A stretch of 64,000 nt of DNA from Stomorhina lunata (GCA_933228675.1 OW121742.1:19372850-19436849); one strand, 5' to 3'; positions 11,748-21,777 are shown, numbered from the stretch's first letter. Made by a program: numbers and translations. Notes: generated from the letters alone by a model not told the origin.

Positions 11748-14446
11748 ATGGAAGTTTCATGTGTTAGTGACGAAGCATATATAATAGAACAGTCTAAAAA
11801 ACTGAGATCAACAGATCCTTCTTCTGCAAAATCATGGATAATTACAGCAAAAACTTTGTTTCCAAATAATTTTAATGTTCAAGTAAGTTTAACAATTGCT
11901 ACATCTATCTAATTTAAACAATCTCGACTCCCGATACCCATCACTACTACAGTCAATTATGGACTAACAGCTTTTAATGTTTTTCCTAATTCTTAGACAT
12001 ATCTTTTTTTTATTTAATTTATTCATTTTTGTAATATAAAGCCCCAAAGGCCATAATAACTATATTACAAAAAGGGTCAATGTTACCAAAATTCTGCTTC
12101 TGCTTTATATTCTAAGTTTATTGAAATCGGCACATTGTTGATCAGACCACCCATACAAGACCTACAGTCCAATTTCATCCCACAAATGTTTAACTTTGGA
12201 AAATTATTTTTAAAATTGTCTTTCAATCTTAATTCCTGCAGTTTGAGGCATACCGTTTAGAGAAGGCAGCAAATAACTGCGAAGAAGCTGCCAAATGCTT
12301 TAGCTATATGTAAGTACCTTTTAATTTAAATTTGCTTTTACAATTTAGTTATTTAGGAGCCTATATTTTCTAAAAGCATTCTAACATTTCAAAATCAAAA
12401 CGTTGAACTATGGGAGGAGGTTAACGAACTAACAAATGCATTGAGAGCTCCTGAAAATGAAATCACTCCACAGCAAGAATTTTATGTGAAAATGTTTCAA
12501 CATGTTTCCTATGATGTCCAGCATAAAATCTTAATGCTAACTGTTAATCACACAGAGAACAGTCTAAATCAATGTAAATTGTTGTTATTAGTTTTAAAAA
12601 GATTCCCACAAGCTGCTATAACACATTCCGTAAGTTTTAATTTTGAGTACAACAATTATTATATTATTATATAAAATCTTTCATTTAAGCCTCGACTTTT
12701 AGAAATGATCGCTGATGGAATGAAACAAAACCCTCAAAAATATCAAGAAATGTTGGTGGAAGATGCCTTGCCCTTGATATACCATAAAACTCCAGAATTG
12801 CCGGCTGGCTTAGTATGCCGTTTGTTTACAATTTCTTTGGAATACTACATAAGACAAATTATAGATGAAGCTAAATGTGATACAAACGAGATATGGAAAA
12901 AAATATTTCAAGTCTTGATGCTATGTGGCAAAATTCAACGGTGGGAAACATTTTTGCCTTTCAATAAAACCTGGTGAGATTTTGTTAAATTTGAAATTTT
13001 CCTAGTCTAATTTATTACAATTCGATAGGGGTCACAATGTTTACTGGGATAAACTTATAGAAATAGTTTCAACCAGTCCCACGGGCAGTACTCAAGTATT
13101 ATTTTATGCCACAACACTGTTTATATATTCTCTTCACTGTTATATTAAAAATTGTAATACACGACCAGACGACATGGAAATTAATCATGTCTTAGTTGAA
13201 GGTTTCACCGACTGGAAACTAGAACGCACAGATGCCCAGAGTATGGAACCACCGCGTATATCATTAACAACACCCACAAGTAAAGACATTTCAAAGGCCT
13301 TTGTCCATGCGGCACAATGTTGGCAGTTGTTAAATACCGAAACGTTTCAAAGAGATTTTAGCAAACTTTTACTAACATTACCGCTATCGCCTTGGATTTC
13401 AAGGTTTCTGTTTGATTTAGCAATCTATTTTGGACACCAGGAAGAGGCAAAAAAACTTATGACAGAGATGACAATTAAAAGTAATTTGGTGCATAATATA
13501 TTGAAACTAAGTTTGAATCTGCTGCAGGGTAAACTTACAGTAAGTAAAAATATAAGTTTTTGTTTAAAGGAGTGTTCCCAATTGAATTTAAATTTCATTT
13601 TGAACGAAATAATAAATATTTATTTAAATAATTTTAGAGCCTTTTAAAATTTTTTAGAACAGAACTTATACTAAATACATATTTAAGTCGGAATACTCCT
13701 TATGTATTTGTATGTTAGTTCAAATCAATATTTAAACATTTACAGTATGAAGGTTTTAAATGTATATTAAAAATTATAAATGAGCTGCCACCAACTCAAG
13801 GTCAAGTTTTGGAGCAATTAACCTTAAAAGTGCCGCGCCATATGATTTTTATACCATTAACACAAAAAGCCTTAGTCCAGTATTGCACCAAAGCTTTAGT
13901 TGTAAATATGACGGTAAATTAATTGATAATTATACAAATTTATTTTTTTAATTAATTTAATTTTTCTTTTAGCCTAAAATTTATGAACCCAATTGCATGG
14001 ATGATATTTTAGGTGATTTGTTGATCTTACTTCAGCTTGAATATCCCAGAGAAAAGGAAACTGCTGAGCAAATATTTTCTATTATATCTAGTCGACAATC
14101 TTTTACATTTCGCAATTTTTCCTGTTTTATTATATGTATTGACTTTATTGAAGAATTTATGTATATTTATAACAAGCACAGCGAAGAATTCAATTTTGAC
14201 TTTGCCAGTAGTAGCAATGTTACACCTCCACTCTGTCCACCTGGCGCCGCTACTGCCGCTCCTTCTGGTGCAGCACGTCGTACCCGTGGTTCCGATAAAG
14301 GTGTTAGAGAAGATTTTCGTTTAATAATTAAACAACAGTTGGCACGTTCAAATGATAATGTCACCACGTTGATTGCAAGTTTTATTAGCCAACGTAGTTT
14401 GTTTTTAAAACACTATTTATTTGAATTGGCTGAGGTTCATTTTTGA
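11748..14446 (+). CDS. IntS10: Integrator complex subunit 10
   Basis: Seven exons: 11748-11882, 12242-12309, 12377-12629, 12690-12973, 13029-13539, 13746-13913, 13973-14446; all phases close and give 630 aa. INTS10 belongs to the Integrator arm/tail module with subunits 13, 14 and 15, which binds nucleic acid and recruits factors to Integrator during snRNA 3' processing and promoter-proximal termination. Family landmarks: an N-terminal block SSAKSWIITAKTLFPNNFNVQ (compare AAKAWLITARSLYPADFNIQ in vertebrates), LLLLVLKRFP, an internal CWQLLNTETFQRDF and the C-terminal KGVREDFRLIIKQQLAR. Shorter than vertebrate INTS10 (about 710 aa), mainly because the central charged loop is short. A low-complexity insert rich in Pro, Ala and Ser (PPGAATAAPSGAARR) precedes the conserved tail. 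Probable poly(A) signal AATAAA at 14486-14491. Confidence 0.9.
11883..12241 (+). other. IntS10 intron 1
   Basis: 359-bp intron with GTAAGT donor and CCTGCAG acceptor. It includes AT-rich sequence with the phrase GAAATCGGCACATTGTTGATCAGACC, possibly a worn dispersed repeat; no gene. Confidence 0.5.
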
Positions 14447-14924
14447 ATTTTATTATAATTCTCTTTTTTTGTATTTTTGCATAAAAATAAAAACAACAAC
14501 ATTAAGTTCATACTCCAACAATTAATATTTTGTAATTTTTTAATAGGTACATTGTAATTTATTGCTAAATAGCCTCTTCTAATGATATGTTTTTATGTAG
14601 TTTTATACAATCGTTTTGTAGTATTTATTAAAAAAAATACTTATATTTAATTCCTTATATTTAGTTTATGAAATTTTATCCAGGATCACAAATTATTGCG
14701 TTTGAAAGTGAGACATTTTAAGTACAAATTAAAAATTTAAACAAGCGTATTGGTTGTGAGGTAAACCAAAATATGGAGCGATTTTGTTTTCTTAAAATGC
14801 CCTATTCAGAAGCGCAAAGAATCGTGATTTTTATCCAATTTTAAAAAACTAAACACAACGGCTATAGACAACGGCTATAGATTTGCATATTTTTTTATTG
14901 AGTTCTGGACGAAATTCTATGAAA
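14447..14924. other. Convergent 3' region IntS10 / Mpv17-like 2
   Basis: 478 bp holding both 3' UTRs. AATAAA at 14486-14491 serves IntS10. A 13-bp direct duplication (ACAACGGCTATAG) lies at 14855-14880. No additional gene. Confidence 0.6.
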
Positions 14925-15743
14925 TTATTTCACAACGATTTGCTCTTGATTATCATGTTTTACATAAGACATGAAAATATTATACACAGCCGTACATACG
15001 TTGACAAACGTAACGCGGTATTTCGTTTCCAAATATCGAAAATTTATGTATTGAGCACCTGGCCATAGCATCCAATCTACAAGATAAATAAAAAGAAACT
15101 TCTCTTTAAGCTCATCGTTGGTTTCTTTTACAGTTTTCCTTTCCAGAAAACAAGCCGAATAGAAAAATATAAAAATACATAATGGAGACATTAACAATTC
15201 GTCAATTAAAATTTTTTTCACAATATTTTTAAAATTCGCTACCGGCATTATTTTATCCATCCAATTGTAAACGTAATGATGAAGCGGACCCTGTAACGCA
15301 CCCACTACGAACATACGAGTTACACGTTGCCAATCATAGCGCTGTGAGTTTGGAATGCCGCGCCGAAATTCAATCTCCTGGGCCATTATATCGCCGAAGA
15401 CCATTAGAACGCCGGAACCAACTATATTGGTAACTAATAAATATTTTCCAAATATATTCGTCCATATTCTTCGTATTGCCCCTACTTTTGATGTCGTATT
15501 AGTTGAGTTATTAAAATTGTTGTTGTTGTTGCTGATGTTATGTTTAATTCGATATATTTGGAATTGAACATTTTTTAGGGGTAATAATTTAAATGTTATT
15601 GCTTTACAGAAGTGGGTGGTTTGGGGGGCAGGCAGCTGATTTCGTGTAGATTTGGTTGATTTATGGAAAATACTATAAGTTCTTAAAATTTGTGGCTGAC
15701 GCAATAATAAAACATTATTGCTTAAAGCACCTCTAGCAAACAT
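14925..15743 (-). CDS. Mpv17/PMP22 family protein, MPV17L2-like
   Basis: Single-exon minus-strand gene, 272 aa. The Mpv17 family are small four-helix membrane proteins of the inner mitochondrial or peroxisomal membrane; MPV17L2 is linked to mitochondrial ribosome assembly. Residues about 100-260 carry the family pattern: YLLVTNIVGSGVLMVFGD, RMFVVGALQGPLHHYVYNW, LIDELLMSPL, the signature-like FLFIYLVDWMLWPGAQYINF and RVTFVNVCTAVYNIFMSYVK. The first 70 residues are rich in Arg, Lys, Ser and Thr and poor in acids, as expected of a mitochondrial targeting sequence, followed by an Asn-rich stretch (NNNNNFNNSTNTT) encoded by an unstable AAC/AAT tract. The LLVTN/GSGVLM core and the WPGAQ (rather than WP-AQ-NF of Mpv17) favour the L2 subgroup; exact paralogue not certain. 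Confidence 0.88.
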   Translation of the reverse strand: MFARGALSNNVLLLRQPQILRTYSIFHKSTKSTRNQLPAPQTTHFCKAITFKLLPLKNVQFQIYRIKHNISNNNNNFNNSTNTTSKVGAIRRIWTNIFGKYLLVTNIVGSGVLMVFGDIMAQEIEFRRGIPNSQRYDWQRVTRMFVVGALQGPLHHYVYNWMDKIMPVANFKNIVKKILIDELLMSPLCIFIFFYSACFLERKTVKETNDELKEKFLFIYLVDWMLWPGAQYINFRYLETKYRVTFVNVCTAVYNIFMSYVKHDNQEQIVVK

Positions 15744-15908
15744 GCTTTATATTTAATTCAAATTATTATATTTTTTTAAGAAAGTTAATTTACATTTATG
15801 TATTTTTATTTATCTAATTACTTAGCACTAATTGTACGTTTTCGTTTTATCACAAAGATATTGTTACAGAGTTCCCACTCGTTTCTTGTATTTATTTTTT
15901 AACACCTG

Positions 15909-16211
15909 CAAGGCGAATTTATCACAGGTGGTGGCAAGAATACAACAAATACAACATGACAAAATGAAACCCCATGTTGTTTTTGTAGGTTTGCTTACAT
16001 TTTGTCAAATTTTTGTTCGTTAAATTTCCAGGCAAATTCATCAGCTGGGCTCTTGATACCAAGGCGAATTTATCACAGGTGGTGGCAAGAATACAACAAA
16101 TACAACATGACAAAATGAAACCCCATGTTGTTTTTGTAGGTTTGCTTACATTTTGTCAAATTTTTGTTCGTTAAATTTCCAGGCGAATTCATCAGCTAGG
16201 CTCTTGATACC
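15909..16211. repeat. 151-bp tandem duplication
   Basis: Two adjacent copies with period 151 bp: the phrase AAGGCGAATTTATCACAGG starts at 15910 and again at 16061. The copies differ at only a few positions (for example GGCAAATTC versus GGCGAATTC, and CTGGGC versus CTAGGC), so the duplication is recent. Each copy has an internal ACAACATG...CATGTTGT inverted pair. Confidence 0.9.
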
Positions 16212-16260
16212 ACTTTCATTCTTACACTATGCTTGATACCACTTTCATTCTTACACTATG
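16203..16260. repeat. 29-bp tandem duplication
   Basis: CTTGATACCACTTTCATTC followed by TTACACTATG occurs at 16203-16231 and again, identical, at 16232-16260, directly abutting the 151-bp duplication and sharing its CTTGATACC end. Confidence 0.9.
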
Positions 16261-16459
16261 AACACCTCTTTATTTTATTTTTGTTTTTAATATGATATGG
16301 CAAGATATTGCCATTTTTATAAATTTTCTGCTAAAAGGGTTTCCCGTACAAAACAAAGATTCGCCGTAAACACTGGGACGTTTTTTTCTAACAAATGTTA
16401 CGTGATGTCCCTATTTTACATGTAGACCCTATGTGAAAAGAATACAAAACACAACAAAA

Positions 16460-16468
16460 ACAGCTGTT
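16460..16468 (+). promoter_or_regulatory. CAGCTG E-box upstream of Eipr1
   Basis: ACAGCTGTT, 170 bp before the Eipr1 start codon. It fits the AWCAGCTGTT core-promoter E-box known to be over-represented near Drosophila start sites. Function is inferred from position only. Confidence 0.4.
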
Positions 16469-16637
16469 GAAAGTAAACATACATTTTTAAAGGAATTAAA
16501 AAACAAATAATTGAAAAAACAATAATTAGAGAATAATAATTGAAAATACTTTGTGCAAATATTTCTTCACGTCATCATCGTTAAGCGGCTGCTGAGAAAA
16601 CGATTCGGCTGTTTTTAAAAAAGTTAATTCCACAAAC

Positions 16638-17825
16638 ATGGATGACTCAAATGGATTAATATACGGTTTAGAATTACAAGTATTTTTTTATTTTTTTTTA
16701 TATGACTACAAAGTAATAAGAATTCCTTTATAACAGGCTCGTTCTCTGGCACCACAACTAGGTGAATGCAATGAGGTCCGATATTTTATAGCTACAAATT
16801 CCCTGAAACCCACAAACCAAGTCCATTTGGTAGAGTACAATGAGGAAAAGTCGACTATAACGTCGAAAATATTTGAGCATAAAATAGGAGAAGTTTGGAA
16901 ATTAAATGCCAATCCTCATAATTTGTATGAAATTGCAACATGTTTCAATGAACAGAATGGCAACAGTTTTAAAACTAAAGCTGCTTTATTGTCTTACAGT
17001 GATGAAAGTAATAATGAGACCTCTGTGAAATCGGAATTTTTATCATGGCATAAGATAGAAATTTTAGACACAGAGATGCATGGCGAAAAAGTAAAAACTG
17101 TTGAGTTTCATCCAAATCAAAAAGAGACCTTGGCCGCTGTCGTTGATAATAAAATAGTGTTATTCGATAGAGGTGAGGCGGAAACTAGACAAATAGCTGA
17201 AGTTACATGGACGGGATCGGTTTCGAAACATATTAACCCTTTTAACACTGGTAAATGGTCCTACCATCATCAAGGTCAACAGTTTGTTGCTCTTCATGAT
17301 ACTAATGTAAGAGCCTATGATATACGTGATCCCCAGCATGTCACATGGTCTATAGAAGATGCCCATGGACAGTATGTACGTGATATTGATTGCAATCCAA
17401 ATAAACAGTGTCATTTTGTAACTGGTGGTGATGACGGTTTTATTAAAATATGGGATTGTCGTATGCCTAAAGAGCCAGCTTTTGCTCGAAATGACCATGC
17501 ACATTGGGTGTGGTCTGTCCGCTTTAATACATTCCATGATCAATTAGTTTTAAGTAGTTCCAGCGATTGTAAAGTTCTGTTAACGTCAGCAGGTTCAGTG
17601 AGTTCTGAAGCAGCAGAAGAGTTAGCTGTAAATAATCCAAAGGAGGAATTGGAACGTAAGTTTTTAGCGGATGGTCTATTGCAGACTTTTGATCAACATG
17701 AGGATTCTGTTTACTGTGTGGAATGGAGCAATGTAGACCCCTGGATATTCGCTTCTCTGAGTTATGATGGCCGTTTGTTGATCTCAAAAGTACCCAAACA
17801 GTATAAATACCAAATTATTCTGTAA
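16638..17825 (+). CDS. Eipr1: EARP/GARP complex-interacting WD-repeat protein 1
   Basis: Two exons, 16638-16679 and 16737-17825, 376 aa (human EIPR1 387 aa). The tiny first exon encodes MDDSNGLIYGLELQ; the 57-bp intron has a GTATTT donor and AACAG acceptor. EIPR1 (TSSC1) is a WD40 beta-propeller that binds the EARP and GARP tethering complexes and supports endosomal recycling and dense-core vesicle cargo sorting. Propeller repeats are visible, e.g. VKTVEFHPNQKETLAAVVDN, DIDCNPNKQCHFVTGGDDG-F-IKIWDCR, HAHWVWSVRFNTFHDQLVLS and the closing HEDSVYCVEWSNVDPWIFAS with SYDGRLLI. It ends 102 bp from the convergent Kxd1 stop; a poly(A) signal AATAAA is at 17842-17847. Confidence 0.95.
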
Positions 17826-17927
17826 TTTCATGATTGTGTTTAATAAATAATTAAAAGGTACATAAGTCCAATTTTATATAATTAAAAATAACATCTAAAA
17901 TTTATGGTAAGAAATGCATTCTATTCT

Positions 17928-18659
17928 CTATCCTGTATCTTCCGAGGTACAATCGGAAGAGTCATTGGGATTTGTAGTTTCTATAGAGCATACTCTTTTG
18001 ATTAGTTCATTTTCAATTGGTTTACCATTTTCCACAGCTTCCTCCATCTGAACGTATTCGACTGTTGTCGTAGGTTTTTCTAATTCGTTTTCTTTCTTCG
18101 GAGCTGATGTCATGTTATAATCGTCAGTTTTGATTGCCCCACCAGTTGCTCTTCTCACTTCTGTCTCGTCCTCAGCCTCCTCAGCTAAACTACTTCTTTG
18201 TGGTTGAGCCTCTGCAAATGCTATGGGATACTGATGACTTAGCTTCTGTTTAATGGAACGTATTTTTCGAAATATATAATCTAAATCCTTTTTCATGTCT
18301 GCCAACACTTTACAATGTCTTTTAAAATCATCATTTGCCTGCTTCAGACGACTTTGAGAAAGAGCGTTGCAGTTTAAAAGCATTTCATTAGTTTTTTCAA
18401 ATCGTTGCAGCCTAAAACCAAAATAATTTAAAAGCAATCTAAAATAGATCATCCTTTGTTAAGCCTACATTTGTTTCTGAGCTCTTATCATTGTTTCCAC
18501 ATCACTTTGATTCACTAGTCCGGCTAAGCCCTGGATAAAAGCCTCTCCAGCCGTGTAATTGTTAAAACCATCCATGCTAAATTCGCTCTCTGGCGTTACA
18601 TCCTGTGTGACATCATTGTTTAATGTTTCGGATTGTTGGAAAGAGATTTCATTACTCAT
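17928..18659 (-). CDS. Kxd1: KxDL motif-containing protein 1 (BORC subunit)
   Basis: Two minus-strand exons, 18659-18469 and 18411-17928; phase 2 junction (AT+G) gives 224 aa. KXD1 is a coiled-coil subunit shared by BLOC-1-related complexes, especially BORC, which recruits Arl8 to lysosomes for kinesin-driven movement. The diagnostic core spans residues about 45-125: AGLVNQSDVETMIRAQKQM then LQRFEKTNEMLLNCNALSQSR, a KRHCKVLADMKKDLDYIFRK helix (the KxDL motif appears as KKDLD) and IRSIKQKLSHQYP. The tail after residue 130 is acidic, low-complexity and not conserved, longer than in vertebrates. It is tail to tail with Eipr1, another endolysosomal traffic factor, and divergent from vihar. Confidence 0.92.
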
Positions 18660-18785
18660 TTTCCTTCTTTAAAGTGAGGAGTATAGATATTTGTATTGTA
18701 TTGTGCTATGAAAATAAATTATTGATTATTTTTGTTTTGTTTACATTTTTATTTTCGGACAAAAACAAAGGCTACACCATTTTCA

Positions 18786-18794
18786 AGTGTTGCC
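18786..18794 (+). promoter_or_regulatory. GTGTTGCCA motif in the Kxd1 5' region
   Basis: One of several TGGCAAC-type sites found just upstream of genes in this window (others at 24362-24370, 31820-31828, 43281-43289, 4735-4743). It lies 127 bp upstream of the Kxd1 ATG. It resembles a TGGYAACR core-promoter motif that I recall from Drosophila promoter surveys. Confidence 0.4.
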
Positions 18795-19359
18795 ATACTA
18801 CTTTTTACAATTCATTGAGGTAAACACGGTTTTAATATTTATTTTTGATATTTAAATCACAAACTAATTTGTGATTTAAATTATGTGACGAAAGACTGTG
18901 ACTTTCTTTAAACTTTCTATTTCATAATAAAAGCAAAGCCCTATCCCTTTTGTTTAATTAATCAAAAAAGTAATAAAAGCAAAAAATAAGTACCTGGACC
19001 TAATTTTGAGAGTAACGTTAATATTACTTTAATTTTCGTTTATACCAAATATGTATATTACTCATGCTAAGCTATAATTATGTTACGTAAAGATCCCGTG
19101 ATATATAATATGAGGATTTCCATAGTGTTTTAACCATCATCATTTTGGCTGATGTCTTTCATTATATTTCAAATTTATCACGTATAGAGCACAAAAATAA
19201 CAATTTATATATAAATATCTAAAATATAGAATCAACATGCTAACTTACAAAAAATATATCTAGACGTTCGCACCTGAACGTCGTTTTCACTTAATTAAGA
19301 AAACATTTTACTCTCGCGTTTCTAACCGCCAGAATGATTTGAAAAAGTTACGTTTCGCT

Positions 19360-19532
19360 TATTGTAAATATTGTTTCAGATTTAAAGATTTTTAGAAAAA
19401 ACTTAATTTATTTAATTTATTTTTTTTATTTCGAAAATTTTCTTCTTTTATTCACAAAATATTCAAAGCTTATAAGTATAAATTACAAATTTAAAACAAG
19501 TTAAATTATAAACAAAGTATTTTGTTTCTACA
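19360..19532 (-). repeat. Copia 3' LTR
   Basis: Starts TGTAGAAAC right after a polypurine tract. The inner 91 bp matches the 5' fragment. The outer end is placed by the TCGCT repeat and is uncertain by some bases. Confidence 0.7.
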
Positions 19533-19552
19533 CTCCTCCTCTTTGTTTATAA

Positions 19553-21064
19553 TTATGATAATCCTAAAAGTGTTCTTAACATTAACAATCGTGGCTTAGG
19601 AAGTGGTTTTGTCAAAACATCTGCTATCATTTTATCTGTAGGACAATATTTAAGATTTACAAAATTTTGTATACAAAAATCTTTTACAAAATGATACTTT
19701 ATATCAATATGTTTTGACCTAGCATTGAATTTTTCATTTAATACCATCTTAATGCAACTCTGATTGTCTTCCATTATTGTAATTGGTGTATTCACTATAT
19801 GGCCCATTTCTTGTAGAAGACCATGTATCCACTTTACTTCTTTACAAGCTTCTGATAGTGCTATAAATTCTGCTTCTGCTGTTGATAGTGAGACACAACT
19901 TTGCTTTCGACACGACCAGTTCACAACACCTCCATTTAAATAAAATACATAACCACTGTGAGATTTTCTATCAGTTTTGTTTTCACCCCAATCTGCATCT
20001 ACATATCCAAAAAAATTATTATTTTCAGTTGAACTACTTAACTTGAGTGATAAATTAGCTGATCCTTTTAAGTATTTTATAACTCTCTTTACTTCATTCC
20101 AATCTTCTTTAGATGGTGCTTGAATTTTCTGTGCTAGTATTGCTACACTGGCTGTTATATCTGGTCTTGTATTTACAGATAAATATAAAAGAGATCCAAT
20201 AGCTTTCTGGTAAATTTTATTATCTAATAATCTTTCTGAATCCAAAGTTTTGTTATATGAAGGAATTAATGGTATATCTGAAGTTTTAGATTCTTGAAGA
20301 CCAAATTCATTTACAATTTTCTTGATATACTGTTCTTGACTTAATAAAAAATTTCCATCTTTATCTTGACTAACTTCCATTCCCAAATAGTGTTTAATTG
20401 GTCCTAAATTTGACATGACGAATTTTGAGTTTAACATCTTAAAAATTTCTTCAATAAATTTTATATCCTTACTTGCAATAATCATATCATCAACATATAC
20501 TAAAATATAGTCCATACCTTCTTTGGATTTCCTGGTATACAAACAAGGATCTAATATACTTTGCTTAAATTTAAATTCAATTAACGCTTTATGAATACAT
20601 TGATTCCACGAACGAGCCGCTTGCTTTAACCCATATAAACTCTTCTTGAGTAAACAAACTTTATTGGGATTTTGTTCTGAAATAAATCCTGGAGGCTGTT
20701 TCATATAAATTGTTTCTTCCAAATCTCCATTTAAAAATGCAGTCTTAACATCAAAATGAAATACCTTCATTTTTTGTTTACCAGCAATTGAAAATAAAAT
20801 TCTTGTTGTAGTCTGCTTAACAACTGGTGCGAATACTGCATCATAATCTATACCATATTTTTGATTGTATCCTTGTGCTACAAGTCGTGCCTTAAATCGA
20901 TCTATTTCTCCTTTTTCATTTAACTTTTTCTTATAAACCCATTTGCAGCCAATTGCCTTACGGCCGGGGGGAAGATCAACAAGGTCCCAAGTATGGTTTT
21001 CTTTAATAGATTTAAGCTCCTCCTGCATGGCACCAATCCACTGAGATTTCCTTCTTTTATTCAC
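19553..21064 (-). CDS. Copia pol fragment: reverse transcriptase and RNase H
   Basis: An uninterrupted 503-codon frame. It starts in LTR sequence (MNKRRKSQ) and enters pol at WIGAMQEELKSIKENHTWDL, the usual N-terminus of the copia RT domain. Visible landmarks: GRKAIGCKWVYKKK, RFKARLVAQGYNQKYGIDYD, the catalytic LVYVDDMIIAS (YVDD), the GLKQAARSWN block, YLSVNTRPDITASVAILAQ, and RNase H with SLSTAEAEFIALSEACKEVKW and the tail KMIADVLTKPLP. No integrase or capsid remains, so it cannot transpose alone. The open frame after deletion shows little time for decay. It is probably not a host gene. Confidence 0.93.
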   Translation of the reverse strand: MNKRRKSQWIGAMQEELKSIKENHTWDLVDLPPGRKAIGCKWVYKKKLNEKGEIDRFKARLVAQGYNQKYGIDYDAVFAPVVKQTTTRILFSIAGKQKMKVFHFDVKTAFLNGDLEETIYMKQPPGFISEQNPNKVCLLKKSLYGLKQAARSWNQCIHKALIEFKFKQSILDPCLYTRKSKEGMDYILVYVDDMIIASKDIKFIEEIFKMLNSKFVMSNLGPIKHYLGMEVSQDKDGNFLLSQEQYIKKIVNEFGLQESKTSDIPLIPSYNKTLDSERLLDNKIYQKAIGSLLYLSVNTRPDITASVAILAQKIQAPSKEDWNEVKRVIKYLKGSANLSLKLSSSTENNNFFGYVDADWGENKTDRKSHSGYVFYLNGGVVNWSCRKQSCVSLSTAEAEFIALSEACKEVKWIHGLLQEMGHIVNTPITIMEDNQSCIKMVLNEKFNARSKHIDIKYHFVKDFCIQNFVNLKYCPTDKMIADVLTKPLPKPRLLMLRTLLGLS

Positions 21065-21141
21065 AAAATATTCAAAGCTTATAAGTATAAATTACAAATT
21101 TAAAACAAGTTAAATTATAAACAAAGTATTTTGTTTCTACA
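21051..21141 (-). repeat. Copia 5' LTR fragment
   Basis: First 91 bp of the LTR (TGTAGAAACAAAATACTTTG onward), matching 19532-19442. The copy stops at an AAAAGAAG(G)AAA junction where pol begins; LTR and pol both have AGAAG/GAAA there, so the deletion probably used short homology. Confidence 0.85.
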
Positions 21142-21777
21142 TCGCTGTGATCGATTTGAAAAGTTACGTTTCGAAAAGTGTTTTTTGGTACAAAAACTTT
21201 ATAAGAAATATTTTTTTTTGGTATATAAAAAAAAACAAAAAAATTCATGAAAAGTCCAACCAAGATAATTTCTGATTGATAAAAATATATCGGCAACTAT
21301 AAATGTACTGTTATGTGAAAATTTTTAGAAAAAATTAAAATTCTAAAAATTGTTACGATTTTTAAAACATTTTGTAACAAATTGATTGACGTTTTTCCGA
21401 TTACATTTAATGTTACTATAGAGACATCAAGATACTATGTAACAATATTTAATTTTCCATCGCTGTAAAATACGACCCTAATTAGTTTTTTTTTTTGGTT
21501 TATCTTCTTTAATTTTTTGCATTTTTCGTAGTCTCCATTTTGTTTATAACGTTAAAAGCTGTCAAAAAAGAGAGATTTAAAACGCAAAGCACAAAATAAA
21601 AGAAAAAGAAGCGTAACAACCATACGGAATTCGCTTGGAAAAAATCTATAAAATTGCACAAAACAAAAAGGTATACAAATACAGGAAAAATCGTTTGATC
21701 CATAAAAAAAGAAAACTTATTTCGATAACTTTTATAAAAAACGTAATAAATTAAAAAATTAGTTATAAAGAAGAATA

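Larger units (their letters stand above)
15744..16637. other. Divergent intergenic region Mpv17-like 2 / Eipr1
   Basis: 894 bp between start codons. Contains a 151-bp tandem duplication (15909-16211), a 29-bp tandem duplication (16203-16260), a TGGCAA-GATA-TTGCCA palindrome (16298-16313), and a CAGCTG E-box at 16460-16468; see separate entries. Confidence 0.7.
19360..21141 (-). mobile_element. Ty1/copia LTR retrotransposon with a large internal deletion
   Basis: Read on the minus strand. A 5' LTR fragment (21141-21051) begins TGTAGAAAC. It is fused directly to the second half of pol (about 21050-19553), followed by the purine-rich tract AAAGAGGAGGAG and the 3' LTR starting at 19532. The 91-bp overlap of the two LTR copies (21141-21051 and 19532-19442) looks identical, so the insertion is young. 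A 5-bp direct repeat TCGCT (plus strand) at 19355-19359 and 21142-21146 fits a target duplication; this implies an LTR of about 173 bp with an atypical ...CAATA end, which is the least certain point. Rest of 5' LTR, leader, gag, protease and integrase are missing. Confidence 0.88.
18660..21777. other. Divergent intergenic region Kxd1 / vihar, expanded by a copia insertion
   Basis: 3.1 kb, of which 1.78 kb is the copia element at 19360-21141. Next to Kxd1 lies GTGTTGCCA (18786-18794), 127 bp before its ATG. A pair of GATTTGAAAA(A)GTTACGTTTCG motifs flanks the transposon (19336-19357 and 21153-21173). The remainder is AT-rich 5' region of vihar. Confidence 0.75.

Noticed and set aside
14167..14367. 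Antisense frame over the last IntS10 exon
   Set aside because: Shadow of the Pro/Ala-rich coding stretch of IntS10.
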